Origin: Nioella aestuarii
Lineage (GTDB): Bacteria > Pseudomonadota > Alphaproteobacteria > Rhodobacterales > Rhodobacteraceae
DNA length: 64,000 bases
Assembly (NCBI RefSeq): GCF_050896395.1
Contig: NZ_JBPBBA010000013.1
Coordinates: 22,606-86,605 of the forward strand
Reading direction: 5' to 3'
The notes beneath the pieces were generated by a model. That model made no database searches. It saw only the letters and a program-made list of their open reading frames with translations, and was not told where the DNA came from. The translations under genes and the position numbers were made by a program. Each line of letters begins with the position of its first letter. Position 1 is the first letter of the stretch. Positions 43,944 through 53,390 of the stretch are shown here, in pieces.

Positions 43944-43995
43944 TTTGCGCAGGTTCCGGGTCGCAACGGGACAGTCGTGGGCGTAGGACGATCGC

Positions 43996-44898
43996 ATGAC
44001 AACTGACCGTATCTCCGCCCGTGCCTGGGCCGACCTTCTGCTTCTTAGCCTCATCTGGGGGGCATCCTTTCTGTCGATCCGCGTGGCACTGGATGAGATC
44101 GGGGTGTTCACGCTTGTGGCTCATCGCGTGTTCTGGGCGATGCTGATCCTTTGGACTTATGTCACCCTGAGGCGACTGCCGGTGCCGCGCGAGCCACGGG
44201 TGTGGGGGGCGTTTCTGGTCATGGGGCTCTTGAACAACGTCATCCCCTTTTCCCTGATGGCATGGGGGCAGCTTCATATCGAAACGGGGCTGACCTCTAT
44301 CTTCAACGCGGCCACCGCCGTCTTCGCCGTGCCCGTCGCTGCCGCCTGTTTCGCCGATGAACGGATGACGCCGCGCCGGGTGATCGGCGTTTCTGTGGCT
44401 TTTGCGGGTGTTGCCGTGGCCATTGGCCTCGATGCTCTGCGCAGTTTCGACATCCGGTCGCTAGCACAACTGGCGGTGTTGGCGGGGACGATGTCCTATG
44501 CCTTTGCATCGGCCTGGGCGCGGGCGCGGCTTGCGCAGTTGAAGCCGCAAGTCGCTGCCGCCGGGATGCTGACCGGATCGAGCCTGATCATGCTGCCCAT
44601 GGCGCTGTGGCTGGAGGGCACGCCCACCCTGCCCGCCCATCCGCAAACCTTTGCCGCCATTGGCTATTTCGCGGTGATCGGCACGGCACTGGCCTATCTG
44701 CTTTATTACCGGATCGTGCAAGCAGCGGGCAGCGCCAACGCGATGCTGGTGACGCTGATGATCCCTCCGGTTGCCATCGGCCTTGGCGCCCTGGTGCTTG
44801 GCGAACGGCTCGCACCCACGGCTTTCGCGGGCTTCGCGCTGCTGGCGCTTGGGCTTCTGATCCTCGACGGGCGGCTCTGGCGGGCGCTAAGGCGCTGA
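43996..44898 (+). CDS. DMT family (EamA) transporter
   Basis: This 300-residue protein has about ten membrane segments and the EamA features LLSLIWGASFLSIRVALDEIG at the start and MIPPVAIGLGALVLGERL in repeat 2. It is distinct from the DMT gene at 41675 and shares only family-level similarity. Its substrate is unknown. It begins about 50 bp after the porin terminator. Confidence 0.88.
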   Translation: MTTDRISARAWADLLLLSLIWGASFLSIRVALDEIGVFTLVAHRVFWAMLILWTYVTLRRLPVPREPRVWGAFLVMGLLNNVIPFSLMAWGQLHIETGLTSIFNAATAVFAVPVAAACFADERMTPRRVIGVSVAFAGVAVAIGLDALRSFDIRSLAQLAVLAGTMSYAFASAWARARLAQLKPQVAAAGMLTGSSLIMLPMALWLEGTPTLPAHPQTFAAIGYFAVIGTALAYLLYYRIVQAAGSANAMLVTLMIPPVAIGLGALVLGERLAPTAFAGFALLALGLLILDGRLWRALRR

Positions 44899-44973
44899 AA
44901 TTCCGCATGGACGCATGGCGCGCCGCGCGGTATCGAATGCGGACCTTTGCGACCCATGGGAAAGCGACGCGCC

Positions 44974-45852
44974 ATGAGCCTGATCTATGAGACCGCCCGA
45001 GACTGGAATGCGGCGCCCGACAAACGGGTGCTGTTCTTTGGCATGTCCGGGCTTGGCAAGACGCATCTGGCAAACCTGCTGCGCGCCGAGGGGCACTGGT
45101 TCCACTATTCCGTCGATTACCGCATCGGCACCGCCTATATGGGCGAACATATCGCCGACAACCTCAAGCAACAGGCGATGCAGGTGCCGTTCCTGGCACA
45201 GTTGCTGCGGTCAGACTCGATCTATATCGGATCGAACATCACCTTCGACAATCTGGCGCCGCTATCCACCTATCTGGGCAAGCCGGGCAATCCCGATCTG
45301 GGGGGCCTGCGCTTTACCGAATACATGCGCCGGCAGGATCTGCATCGCCGGGCCGAGATCAACGCGCTGCTGGATACGCCCCACTTTATCCGCCGGGCGC
45401 ATGACCTTTACGGCTACTCGAATTTCGTCTGCGACACCGGCGGGTCGATCTGCGAGGTGGTGACGCCCGATGACCCCCGCGACGAGGTGCTGAAGACGCT
45501 CAGCGCCCATACGCTGATGGTCTGGATCGAGGGCAGCGAGGATCACACAGACGAGCTGATCCGCCGGTTCGACCGCGCACCGAAGCCAATGTATTATCAG
45601 CCGCGGATCATGCGGCAGCTGTGGGATGACTTCAAACGCGAACGCGGGGTGGATGCCGCCGACGTGGTGCCCGATGATTTCATCCGATTTGCCTATGCCC
45701 GCGCCATTCGCCACCGCGTGCCGCTCTATGCCGGAATGGCGCGGAACTGGGGCATCACCGTTCAGGCCAGTGACGTGGCCACCGTGCGCGATGCCGCGGA
45801 CGTGACTGACCTGGTTGGTGCCGCTCTTGAGAGCCGCCGCCAGACCGCCTAG
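44974..45852 (+). CDS. P-loop ATPase of unknown function
   Basis: This 292-residue protein has a Walker A motif, GMSGLGKTHLANLL, near residues 23-36 and a kinase-like SVDYRIG segment after it. The later region (VVTPDDPRDEVLKTLSAHTLMVWIEG, then MYYQPRIMRQLWDDFKRE) is not assigned to a family I recognise. A nucleotide-binding role is supported; the reaction is not. I use the ATG at 44974, with upstream in-frame ATGs at 44956 and 44947 possible. It lies 36 bp before metA. Confidence 0.7.
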   Translation: MSLIYETARDWNAAPDKRVLFFGMSGLGKTHLANLLRAEGHWFHYSVDYRIGTAYMGEHIADNLKQQAMQVPFLAQLLRSDSIYIGSNITFDNLAPLSTYLGKPGNPDLGGLRFTEYMRRQDLHRRAEINALLDTPHFIRRAHDLYGYSNFVCDTGGSICEVVTPDDPRDEVLKTLSAHTLMVWIEGSEDHTDELIRRFDRAPKPMYYQPRIMRQLWDDFKRERGVDAADVVPDDFIRFAYARAIRHRVPLYAGMARNWGITVQASDVATVRDAADVTDLVGAALESRRQTA

Positions 45853-45888
45853 ATTTCCATTCCTCACCCCGAACCCCGGAGCGTTCCG

Positions 45889-46833
45889 ATGCCCATCAAA
45901 CTGCCCTCGACCCTGCCCGCCTATCACGTGCTGTCGCACGAGGGCGTCATGGTCATGGACGAGGACGCGGCGGCGCGGCAGGATATCCGGCCCCTGCGGA
46001 TCGGGCTGTTGAACCTCATGCCCAAGAAGATCCAGACCGAGAACCAGTTCGCGCGGCTGATCGGGGCGACGCCCTTGCAGATTGAGCTGAGCCTCATCCG
46101 CATGAGCGAGCACCAGACCAAGAACACCGCTGCTGAACATATGGAAGAGTTTTATCGCCCCTTCACCGAAGTGGAGGCCACAGGCGAGAAATTCGACGGG
46201 CTGATCATCACCGGCGCGCCGATTGAACATCTGGAATTCAGCGATGTCACCTATTGGGACGAGCTGACCCGCATCTTCGACTGGACCCAGACCCATGTGC
46301 ATTCCACCTTCGGCGTCTGCTGGGGCGGGATGGCAATGATCAACCATTTCCATGGGGTGAAGAAACACATCCTAGATCACAAGGCGTTCGGCTGCTTCCG
46401 GCATATGAACCTCGCCCCGGAAACCCCTCTCCTCAGGGGCTTTTCTGATGATTTGGTCATGCCGGTCAGCCGCTGGACCGAAATGCGGCGAGACGAGATC
46501 GAGGCGGTGCCTGGGCTAAAGATCCTGCTGCATTCAGACGAGGTTGGACCCGCTCTTGTAGAAGATCCAGCGCATCGCGCGCTCTATGTCTTCAACCATT
46601 TCGAGTATGACTCGCATACGCTGAAGCAGGAATATGATCGCGATGTGTCTGAAGGCACACCGATCAACGTGCCCACGAATTACTACCCGGATGACGACCC
46701 GTCCAATCCGCCGCAGAACCGCTGGCGCAGTCATGCGCATCTGCTCTACGGCAACTGGATCTCGGAAATCTACGAAACCACGCCTTTTGACCTTTCCCGG
46801 ATCGGTCTAGACCGCACCGATCTGAGGGGCTGA
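45889..46833 (+). CDS. metA: Homoserine O-acyltransferase (MetA family), probably acetyl-CoA specific
   Basis: This 314-residue MetA-family enzyme acylates homoserine in methionine biosynthesis. The nucleophile Cys is in FGVCWGGMAM, the His is in FNHFEYDSHTL, and Glu follows from the same motif. The residue that sets acyl specificity in this family is Glu here (TGAPIEHLEF), where the succinyl-CoA enzyme of E. coli has Gly. By that known rule it should use acetyl-CoA. No SAM riboswitch fits in the 36-bp leader. Confidence 0.93.
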   Translation: MPIKLPSTLPAYHVLSHEGVMVMDEDAAARQDIRPLRIGLLNLMPKKIQTENQFARLIGATPLQIELSLIRMSEHQTKNTAAEHMEEFYRPFTEVEATGEKFDGLIITGAPIEHLEFSDVTYWDELTRIFDWTQTHVHSTFGVCWGGMAMINHFHGVKKHILDHKAFGCFRHMNLAPETPLLRGFSDDLVMPVSRWTEMRRDEIEAVPGLKILLHSDEVGPALVEDPAHRALYVFNHFEYDSHTLKQEYDRDVSEGTPINVPTNYYPDDDPSNPPQNRWRSHAHLLYGNWISEIYETTPFDLSRIGLDRTDLRG

Positions 46834-46836
46834 TCC

Positions 46837-47784
46837 ATGGCCATTGCCGCGACCACGCTGGCCGCTACTGGGGCGCTGGCCGCGCTAACCCATTGGCGTG
46901 CGGGCGTTCAGGAAGCGCGGGCCGAAGCCAGCCACCCTCCGCTAGGGCAATTGCTGGATGTGGACGGTGTGCAGGTTCATGCCCACGTGGCGGGCAGCGG
47001 CCCGGATCTTGTTCTGATCCATGGCTCATCGGGCAATCTGAGGGATTTTTCAAATGGGCTGGTCCCCCTTCTGTCTGATCACTACCGCGTAATCTCTCTG
47101 GATCGGCCCGGTCTTGGATATTCCGATCCAATCACATCGCATGGTGCGTCACTGGACCAGCAGGCCGCCGCGCTGGCGGGTGCGGCTCGGATGTTGGGGG
47201 CAGAGCGACCGGTGGTCATGGGCCAAAGCCTGGGCGGCGCTGTCGCGCTTGCATGGGCGCTTAACCACCCCGACCAAATTGCGGCTCTGGTCCCGGTTTC
47301 CGCCGTGTCACATCCGTGGACGACCGGGCTTGGAGCCTACTACAGCGTTCTGTCTAGCTGGCCCGGACGGCATCTGCTGATCCCGGCCCTTACGGCCTTC
47401 ACGCCTGACAGGATCATCGAAGATCAGATCGCCGCAATCTTTGCCCCCGATGCACCGCCTCATGGCTACGCCGACCATTTCGGCCCGCGCTTGACGCTGC
47501 GACGGGCCTCCATGAGGGCCAATGCCCTGCAAAGACGGCATCTTTTACGCTGGATCAGCGCGCAGGCCCCACGCTACTCAGATATCGCCGTGCCCACGGA
47601 AATCCTGCATTCCGCGGGAGACAAGGCTGTCGGCTATCGCATTCATGCGCAGCCTCTTGCCCGCGCCATTCTCGGCGCCAATCTGACCACGCTCGACAGC
47701 GCCAGCCACATGCCACACCACAGCCATCCGGGCGATGTCCTGGCCGCCATAGACCGCGCCGCCACCCGCGCCGGATTGCACTAG
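46837..47784 (+). CDS. Alpha/beta fold hydrolase
   Basis: This 315-residue protein has an N-terminal hydrophobic segment (AIAATTLAATGALAAL) that may anchor or export it. An alpha/beta hydrolase core follows: oxyanion HGSSGNLRDF, nucleophile elbow VVMGQSLGGAVALAW, and an acid/His pair in STEILHSAGDKAV-type and SASHMPHHSHP segments. It begins 3 bp after the metA stop, so it is probably co-translated with it. The substrate is unknown. Confidence 0.88.
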   Translation: MAIAATTLAATGALAALTHWRAGVQEARAEASHPPLGQLLDVDGVQVHAHVAGSGPDLVLIHGSSGNLRDFSNGLVPLLSDHYRVISLDRPGLGYSDPITSHGASLDQQAAALAGAARMLGAERPVVMGQSLGGAVALAWALNHPDQIAALVPVSAVSHPWTTGLGAYYSVLSSWPGRHLLIPALTAFTPDRIIEDQIAAIFAPDAPPHGYADHFGPRLTLRRASMRANALQRRHLLRWISAQAPRYSDIAVPTEILHSAGDKAVGYRIHAQPLARAILGANLTTLDSASHMPHHSHPGDVLAAIDRAATRAGLH

Positions 47785-47837
47785 GCCCGCCCGCGGCCCA
47801 TATTGGGTCTGAGCAGACATCAAAAAAGAGCCGCCCC

Positions 47838-48725
47838 ATGACCAACCTGCCCTTCGATGGCGCCATCAGCGAATTCTTCCGATCCGAAGCCCCGGACCAA
47901 ATCCGAGAGGCCATTCGCGATGCGAAGAAGGACAGCGTGCTGGACCCGTCCTTCCCCTATCGGGACCGCATGGACAAGGGCGACTACGAGGATCAGCTGG
48001 AGGCGCTTCAGATCGAGCTGGTCAAGTGTCAGGCCTGGGTCAAGGACAGCGGCAAGCGCGTGGCCGTTGTCTTTGAAGGTCGCGATGCTGCCGGCAAGGG
48101 CGGCGCAATCAAACGGGTGCGTGAAAACCTGAACCCGCGCGTGGCCTCGGTTGTCGCCCTGTCGAAACCGACCGAGCGCGAGGCAACGCAATGGTATTTC
48201 CAGCGCTATATCCAGCACCTGCCCGCGGGCGGTGAGATCAAGCTCTTTGACCGCAGCTGGTACAATCGCGGTGTGGTGGAACATGTCTTCAACTTCTGCA
48301 CCCCCACGCAGCGTCAGAACTTCTTTGGCCAATTGCCAGAGTTCGAGGACATGATGGTGCGCGACGGGATCCATCTGGTAAAGATCTGGCTGAATGTGGG
48401 TCGGGCCGAGCAGTTGCGCCGCTTCCTCGACCGGGAAAGTGACCCGCTGAAACAGTGGAAGCTGAGCTGGATCGACGTCGAGGGCCTTAAGAAATGGGAT
48501 GCCTACAGCGCCGCCATCAGCGAAACGCTGGATCGCGGGCACAGCGCATCGGCGCCATGGACGGTCATCCGGTCCGACGACAAGCGCCGGGCGCGGCTGG
48601 CCGTGATGCGCAAGATCCTGGCCGGGCTCGACTATGACCGTAAGAACCACGATCTGGTCGGCCAGCCCGATCCGGCCATTTGCGGCGGGCCCGAGATGTG
48701 GTCGGATAACCCTGCGAATGGCTAA
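47838..48725 (+). CDS. ppk2: Polyphosphate kinase 2
   Basis: This 295-residue PPK2 uses polyphosphate to phosphorylate nucleoside diphosphates, or the reverse. It has Walker A VVFEGRDAAGKGGAIKRV near residues 75-92, Walker B IKLFDRSWYNRGVVEHVF, and the lid-like SKPTEREATQWYFQRYIQ. The length fits class I PPK2. The TetR gene start overlaps its stop by 8 bp. Together with the Ppx/GppA gene at 12365 it indicates polyphosphate turnover. Confidence 0.93.
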   Translation: MTNLPFDGAISEFFRSEAPDQIREAIRDAKKDSVLDPSFPYRDRMDKGDYEDQLEALQIELVKCQAWVKDSGKRVAVVFEGRDAAGKGGAIKRVRENLNPRVASVVALSKPTEREATQWYFQRYIQHLPAGGEIKLFDRSWYNRGVVEHVFNFCTPTQRQNFFGQLPEFEDMMVRDGIHLVKIWLNVGRAEQLRRFLDRESDPLKQWKLSWIDVEGLKKWDAYSAAISETLDRGHSASAPWTVIRSDDKRRARLAVMRKILAGLDYDRKNHDLVGQPDPAICGGPEMWSDNPANG

Positions 48726-49335
48726 ACGCGGCTACCATCACGGCAATCTGCGCCAGGCTCTGGTCGATGCGGCCCTTGTTCTGATCGAACAAAAGGGCCC
48801 GACAGGGTTCACCCTGTCCGAAGCCGCAAAGACCGCAGGCGTTACCCCCGCCGCCGTCTATCGCCATTTCGAGGGGCGCGAGGCCCTGATCGCAGAAGGT
48901 GCGCGTCAGGGGCACGAGATTTTTGCCGACCTGATGGACTACGCGTTCGAAAGCGGCGGGCCATCCGCGTTGGCCGCGTTCGAGGCCACGGGCCGCGCCT
49001 ATCTGGCCTTTGCCCGCAAATATCCAGGCCACTACATGGCGATGTTCGAAAGCGGCATCCCGATGAACGCGACGCCCGGCCTGGCCAGCGCCGCCGCCAA
49101 GTCACGCGCGGTTCTTGAACGGGCCGCCGAGGCGCTGTCTCAGCATATCCCGCCGGAAAAACGCCCCCCCGCCAGCATGTTCTCTGCCCATATCTGGGCG
49201 ATGAGCCACGGGGTGGTGGAACTATTCGCCCGCGGCAAGCCCGGTGGAAACGCACCGTTTCCACCAGAGCAATTGCTGGAGGCCGGAATAGGCATATACT
49301 TGCGTGGACTTGGATTGATCGAGCCCGATCAATAG
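48718..49335 (+). CDS. TetR family transcriptional regulator
   Basis: This 205-residue protein has a TetR-type HTH at residues 5-50 (YHHGNLRQALVDAALVLIEQKG, TLSEAAKTAGVTPAAVYRHFEGREALI) and a helical ligand-binding C-terminal domain of the TetR_C_33/WHG-like kind. It overlaps the ppk2 stop by 8 bp, so it is translationally coupled to ppk2 and may regulate it. The ligand is unknown. Confidence 0.92.
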   Translation: MAKRGYHHGNLRQALVDAALVLIEQKGPTGFTLSEAAKTAGVTPAAVYRHFEGREALIAEGARQGHEIFADLMDYAFESGGPSALAAFEATGRAYLAFARKYPGHYMAMFESGIPMNATPGLASAAAKSRAVLERAAEALSQHIPPEKRPPASMFSAHIWAMSHGVVELFARGKPGGNAPFPPEQLLEAGIGIYLRGLGLIEPDQ

Positions 49336-49459
49336 GTTTCCAAGCATTTTCTCAGCTAGTTCTGGGTGATTTCGACCCTTCCTGACGTCCATCAGTTTGG
49401 GTGGAAATCTGCGCGCATTCTGCTCTGCGGGCGCGCAAAAAATGCGAGGATGATCATAT

Positions 49460-50956
49460 ATGCGCTCCCTAAGCCTTGCCCGGTTGACCATCACGCTGTG
49501 CATGGGACTATCTGCTGTTCTGCTGATCCTGTTCAGTATCTTTTCAGATCCGAGCGGGCGTCTGACCCCGGACAGTGCGCAGTATCTGTCACTTGCAGAT
49601 AACATTCTGGCTGGAAACGGATTTACAGTACCCGATGATGGGCGCGTTATCGCGGAACACGAGCCGTTCGCAATCTGGCCCGTGGGGTATCCCAGTGCGA
49701 TTGCCGCCGTGGCTTGGGTCTTCGACCTACCGGTCTTCGCTGCGTCCAAGCTGCTGAACATAATGCTGATGCTGAGCACCATGCTTTTGATCAGTGCAGG
49801 CTTTGGACGTGGCGGATTTGCCCTGTCTCTGGTGGTGCTGTTCGGGGCCTATCTGGAGGTCTTCAGCTTTACGTGGAGTGAGGCGCCGTTTCTCTTTCTG
49901 TTCGTGCTTGCAGCGCTGATCACAGGCAAGCTTCTTGAACACCCAAGAGACACGCTGGATTGGCGGGTGGTGTGCCTGGGCGTCGTTGTGTTTTGCCTGT
50001 TTCTATTCCGTTATGTGGGCGCCCCGGCAGTTCTGATGCCTGCCGCGGTTGCCGTTATTGACCTGTATGCAGGGCGCCGTCGCCGGGGTCTGCTGGCATT
50101 GATCGTAACCGGCGCTGTGACCGGGCTGATCCTCGCATACCTCCTTAACAACCAATCGCTGACTGGCCACATGACCGGCATTGAACGGGTCGTGGCACCT
50201 GAATCGCACACAGAACTGCTTCGCCAGCTTTCAATCGCGATGATCCGAGAGGTCATCCTGCCTGTCGCCGAGTGGGAACCGCGGGATCGCTTGCACCTGA
50301 TCTGGGCAGGGTTTCAGGCTGTGGCTGGCCTTGTGGTCGTCGTTTGGCTGGTCGTCTGTCTGCGGCGCGACGGGAGCGGCAAGGCCTTTGACCCATTGAC
50401 GCGGACCCTGCTTTTGACCGGTTCAGGTTACTTGATTCTGATCGTCGCGATCCGCTGGACGGCCGCGTTCGACGGGTTCGGGTTTCGTCGGTTTGCGCCG
50501 GGCAGCCTGCTTGTCTTCCTTGGCCTTTTTCGCGGGCTGATGGAACGTGTTACCGCAGGAGCACCTGCGGTAGAGGGTTTTCTGACTGCCATCGCATCCG
50601 CGAGCCTCGTTGCCACCGCCTTTTCCGTCTTTGGTCAACCTTTGGTTCTTGCAGATGCACATGATGACCGCGTCAACCACTACGCCCCGCTTTCAGAAGG
50701 AAGCATCCTGATCTTTGCGGGTCTTCACGCCCCCTATCTGCGCAGTGACCTGCATATCGCCGCCCCAAACCCGTTCAGTAGCACCGGGCTGCCAGAAGAC
50801 AGCGAGAGCTGGCAAGATTTCATCAACAGCCTTGACTCCAGTCTGCCCATCTTCCTCGACATGACCGGCATTCCAGCTTCAAATGATGGCCATCATCCAA
50901 GCGTTCACAGTGCGATAGAAGGGTTTGAAGGCAATGGCATCATCCAGCTGCGCTGA
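49460..50956 (+). CDS. Polytopic glycosyltransferase-like membrane protein
   Basis: This 498-residue protein has about ten to twelve membrane segments. The first luminal loop contains SGRLTPDSAQYLSLADNILAGNG, where the D-S/D-x-x-Y-L pattern recalls the catalytic aspartate loop of GT39/ArnT-type lipid-linked sugar transferases. The C-terminus (about 420-498) is soluble. No partner genes for cell-surface polysaccharide are adjacent. The call rests on topology and the loop only. Confidence 0.6.
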   Translation: MRSLSLARLTITLCMGLSAVLLILFSIFSDPSGRLTPDSAQYLSLADNILAGNGFTVPDDGRVIAEHEPFAIWPVGYPSAIAAVAWVFDLPVFAASKLLNIMLMLSTMLLISAGFGRGGFALSLVVLFGAYLEVFSFTWSEAPFLFLFVLAALITGKLLEHPRDTLDWRVVCLGVVVFCLFLFRYVGAPAVLMPAAVAVIDLYAGRRRRGLLALIVTGAVTGLILAYLLNNQSLTGHMTGIERVVAPESHTELLRQLSIAMIREVILPVAEWEPRDRLHLIWAGFQAVAGLVVVVWLVVCLRRDGSGKAFDPLTRTLLLTGSGYLILIVAIRWTAAFDGFGFRRFAPGSLLVFLGLFRGLMERVTAGAPAVEGFLTAIASASLVATAFSVFGQPLVLADAHDDRVNHYAPLSEGSILIFAGLHAPYLRSDLHIAAPNPFSSTGLPEDSESWQDFINSLDSSLPIFLDMTGIPASNDGHHPSVHSAIEGFEGNGIIQLR

Positions 50957-51165
50957 CTGACCAAAGGCGACGCTCAACCTGCATCACCACCTTGCTCCTT
51001 TCCTTGGCGAACCAATCACGCCGTCGAGGGGCTTCCACGGCAGCAACTCGTCCACTTTGCCATCTCGCGTCAAACTGATTGGGCGATGAGGCGGGCTTGA
51101 CGCTTGGACGACCCCGCCCGATGCTGGCTGCAGAACGTTCGCCTTGCCCAAATCGGAACCCAATC
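50957..51165. other. Intergenic region with a possible transposase-end remnant
   Basis: These 209 bp lie between two plus-strand genes. On the minus strand one frame reads DGKVDELLPWKPL then stops, which weakly resembles the C-terminus of IS66-type transposases. No terminal repeats, target duplication or longer frame is visible, so no insertion sequence is claimed. Confidence 0.2.
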
Positions 51166-52332
51166 ATGAGCCTTCTCGACCCTCAGGACTGGACATTTCC
51201 AGTCCCAATCGCCTACGGCCCCGGCCGCCTGCAAGACATCGAGGGATTTTGCCGCGATGCGGGTATGAAACGGCCCCTGGTGGTTACAGACCGCGGAAGC
51301 GCGGGGTTGCCGTTTCTGGCCGATCTTATGGGATACCTTGCCAAGGGTGGGTTGGCAGCGGACCTTTATTCCGAGATTTCGCCCAACCCACGCGACGACG
51401 AGATCGCCGGGGGCAAGGCACTCTATCGCGAAGGCGGTCATGACGGGATCATCGCCATTGGAGGCGGCAGTGGGATGGATGGTGGCAAGGCCATTGCTCT
51501 GACCGCCACGAATGACATTGATCTCTGGGCCTTCGAATTCGAGCAGACCCCGCCCGACATGTCCGCGCATCCCCCATTTCCGCCGCTCATCACCATCCCG
51601 ACCACCGCTGGAACGGGCGCTGAAACGGAAAGCACCGCAATGATCACCGATACGGTGAAGGGCATGAAATGGTGCGTCTGGCACGCCGACCTGAAACCCG
51701 CGCTGGCCCTGCTAGACCCCGAGATCACGCTTGGCCTGCCGCCGAATCTGACAGCATGGACCGGGGCCGATGCCATGGTTCACGCGATCGAGGCTTATTG
51801 CGTACCGGGCTTTCACCCGCTTTGTGACGGGCTGGCTCTGGAAGGCTTGCGGTTGGTTGCCCGCTGGCTGCCCGTCGTGGTGGCAGAGCCTGCAAATCTG
51901 GAGGCGCGAGGGGGGATGCTTGCGGGGTCTTGTCTGGCCGGTGTCGCCTTTATGAAAGGGCTCGGACTGGTTCATGCCATTTCGCATATGGTGGGGGCAG
52001 AATATGACACGCAGCACGGTCTGACCAATGCGGTGCTGCTGCCCGCCGTGCTGCGCTTCAACGCGCCCGAAATTGCCGCGAAAGTGCCGGTCATGGCGCA
52101 GACCATGGGCCTTGAAGACACGTCCTTTGACGCCTTTCACGCCCATATCTGCGGACTACTGGACCAGATCGGCATTCCCAAAACGTTGGCCGATATTGGC
52201 GTTCCCGCTGACTGTGCCCCGCGCATCGCCGCCAAGGCCATTCAGGACAGCGCTGCTGGAACCAACCCGAGGGTGCTGACGGTAGAGTCCATCGTGCCGG
52301 TGATCACGGAGGCCGTGACCAAAGGCCGATAA
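51166..52332 (+). CDS. Iron-containing alcohol dehydrogenase
   Basis: This 388-residue group III (Fe-ADH) enzyme has the NAD(P) motif IAIGGGSGMDGGKAIAL and the TTAGTGAETESTAMI strand. The metal ligands lie in GADAMVHAIEAY (Asp) and GLVHAISHMVGAEYDTQHGLTNAV (three His). It oxidises or reduces an alcohol/aldehyde of unknown identity. The ATG at 51166 gives MSLLDPQDWTF. It is convergent with the TRAP operon, with a terminator stem between the stops. Confidence 0.92.
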   Translation: MSLLDPQDWTFPVPIAYGPGRLQDIEGFCRDAGMKRPLVVTDRGSAGLPFLADLMGYLAKGGLAADLYSEISPNPRDDEIAGGKALYREGGHDGIIAIGGGSGMDGGKAIALTATNDIDLWAFEFEQTPPDMSAHPPFPPLITIPTTAGTGAETESTAMITDTVKGMKWCVWHADLKPALALLDPEITLGLPPNLTAWTGADAMVHAIEAYCVPGFHPLCDGLALEGLRLVARWLPVVVAEPANLEARGGMLAGSCLAGVAFMKGLGLVHAISHMVGAEYDTQHGLTNAVLLPAVLRFNAPEIAAKVPVMAQTMGLEDTSFDAFHAHICGLLDQIGIPKTLADIGVPADCAPRIAAKAIQDSAAGTNPRVLTVESIVPVITEAVTKGR

Positions 52333-52366
52333 GAAAAGGCCAGCAAGGCGCCTGCCCGCTGGCCTT
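52331..52366 (-). terminator. Terminator of the sulfatase-TRAP operon
   Basis: On the minus strand AAGGCCAGC pairs with GCTGGCCTT around a 13-nt loop and is followed by TTCTT. It lies just after the TAXI binding-protein stop. Confidence 0.75.
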
Positions 52367-52387
52367 CCCGATGGTTTGACGCGCGGC

Positions 52388-53365
52388 TTACAATGCGCCG
52401 GCTTCCTCGTAGTAGCGACGCGCACCCGGATGCAGCGGCATTCCAGCCAGATCACGCACCGCGTATTCCATGCTGATGGCCTGCGCCCATGGCGCTTCAG
52501 ACGTCACCTGAGCAAGGTTTTCCCAGAAGGCGCGCGTGATCTGGTAGACGGTCTCTTCATCCAGATCGCCCCGTACAGCGATGCCAACGGCGGTGTTATG
52601 CGACCATGTCGGGCCGTCATTCGCCTGATTTGCATAGGCGTTGGCCGGGATCTCCTCCAGATAGCTGAAATTGCCCAGGAAGGCCTCCACTGCATCGCCC
52701 TCGGTGCTTTCGGGGCCGATGAAGCGGATGGCTTCGGTCTCGGTGACCTGAATGAACTGCTGGCACGGGTCCAGACAGCCATTCACATACATGTCGATAT
52801 TGCCGTCCAGGAAGGCCTGGAACCCGGTCTGCCAATTGGCCGAGATCGCCTCGTAATCCTCGCCAACGACCAGCCCGGTCGAGGCTTCGATCCAGTTGCG
52901 TGCGGCGTTATAGGCACCACCGCCCTGCGGCCCGATAAAGACCGTCGCACCCTCGATATCGTCGAGGTACTCGATGTCGCTGTCAGCCCGGACCGTGTAG
53001 TGGTACTGGCCGTAGGGGAACCACATCAGCAGATCAAGGTTCTCGGCGGCTTCAGGTGCGTCGGCCTCGTTTTGATACATGGCCCGGCCGTTCACCATAA
53101 GCGCGTAGATGGTGGGCGAGGTCATGGCGAAATCGAGATTGCCGCGCCCGACCTCCAGCTGGTGCAGGGTCGCCGCACCGCCGGCAGCAACCTCGATGGT
53201 CACACCGTCAAGATTGTCGTTCACGATATTGGCAAAGGTGGCCATGGTGATGGCCTGTCCCAGACTGGGTGCGATGGTGGCCATACGCAGGGTCTGGTCC
53301 TGTGCGACGGCGGGCGATGCCGCCAACAGCGCCGACAGCGCTGCTCCCTTGAGTAGATGGTTCAT
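52388..53365 (-). CDS. TRAP transporter solute-binding protein, TAXI family
   Basis: This 325-residue periplasmic protein has a signal peptide (MNHLLKGAALSALLAASPAVA, cleavage after Ala21). The TAXI-family features are TLRMATIAPSLGQAITMATFANI, EVAAGGAATLHQLEVGRGNLDFAMTSP and FIGPQGGGAYNAARN. It delivers substrate to the fused permease encoded 25 bp upstream. AGGAGGAGG precedes the ATG. The substrate is unknown; a sulfated organic compound is inferred from the co-transcribed sulfatase. Confidence 0.9.
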   Translation of the reverse strand: MNHLLKGAALSALLAASPAVAQDQTLRMATIAPSLGQAITMATFANIVNDNLDGVTIEVAAGGAATLHQLEVGRGNLDFAMTSPTIYALMVNGRAMYQNEADAPEAAENLDLLMWFPYGQYHYTVRADSDIEYLDDIEGATVFIGPQGGGAYNAARNWIEASTGLVVGEDYEAISANWQTGFQAFLDGNIDMYVNGCLDPCQQFIQVTETEAIRFIGPESTEGDAVEAFLGNFSYLEEIPANAYANQANDGPTWSHNTAVGIAVRGDLDEETVYQITRAFWENLAQVTSEAPWAQAISMEYAVRDLAGMPLHPGARRYYEEAGAL

Positions 53366-53390
53366 GTTTCCTCCTCCTATTGATCCGGTG

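Noticed and set aside
45853..45888. SAM riboswitch before metA
   Set aside because: The gap of 36 bp is too short and shows no SAM-II type pseudoknot.
49395..49450. GC-rich hairpin TGCGCGC/GCGCGCA upstream of the membrane glycosyltransferase-like gene
   Set aside because: It is followed by an A-run rather than T on the plus strand and has no terminator geometry on the minus strand.
50957..51165. Possible insertion sequence fragment (DGKVDELLPWKPL on the minus strand)
   Set aside because: Too short, no terminal inverted repeats or target duplication, and resemblance to IS66 transposase ends is weak.
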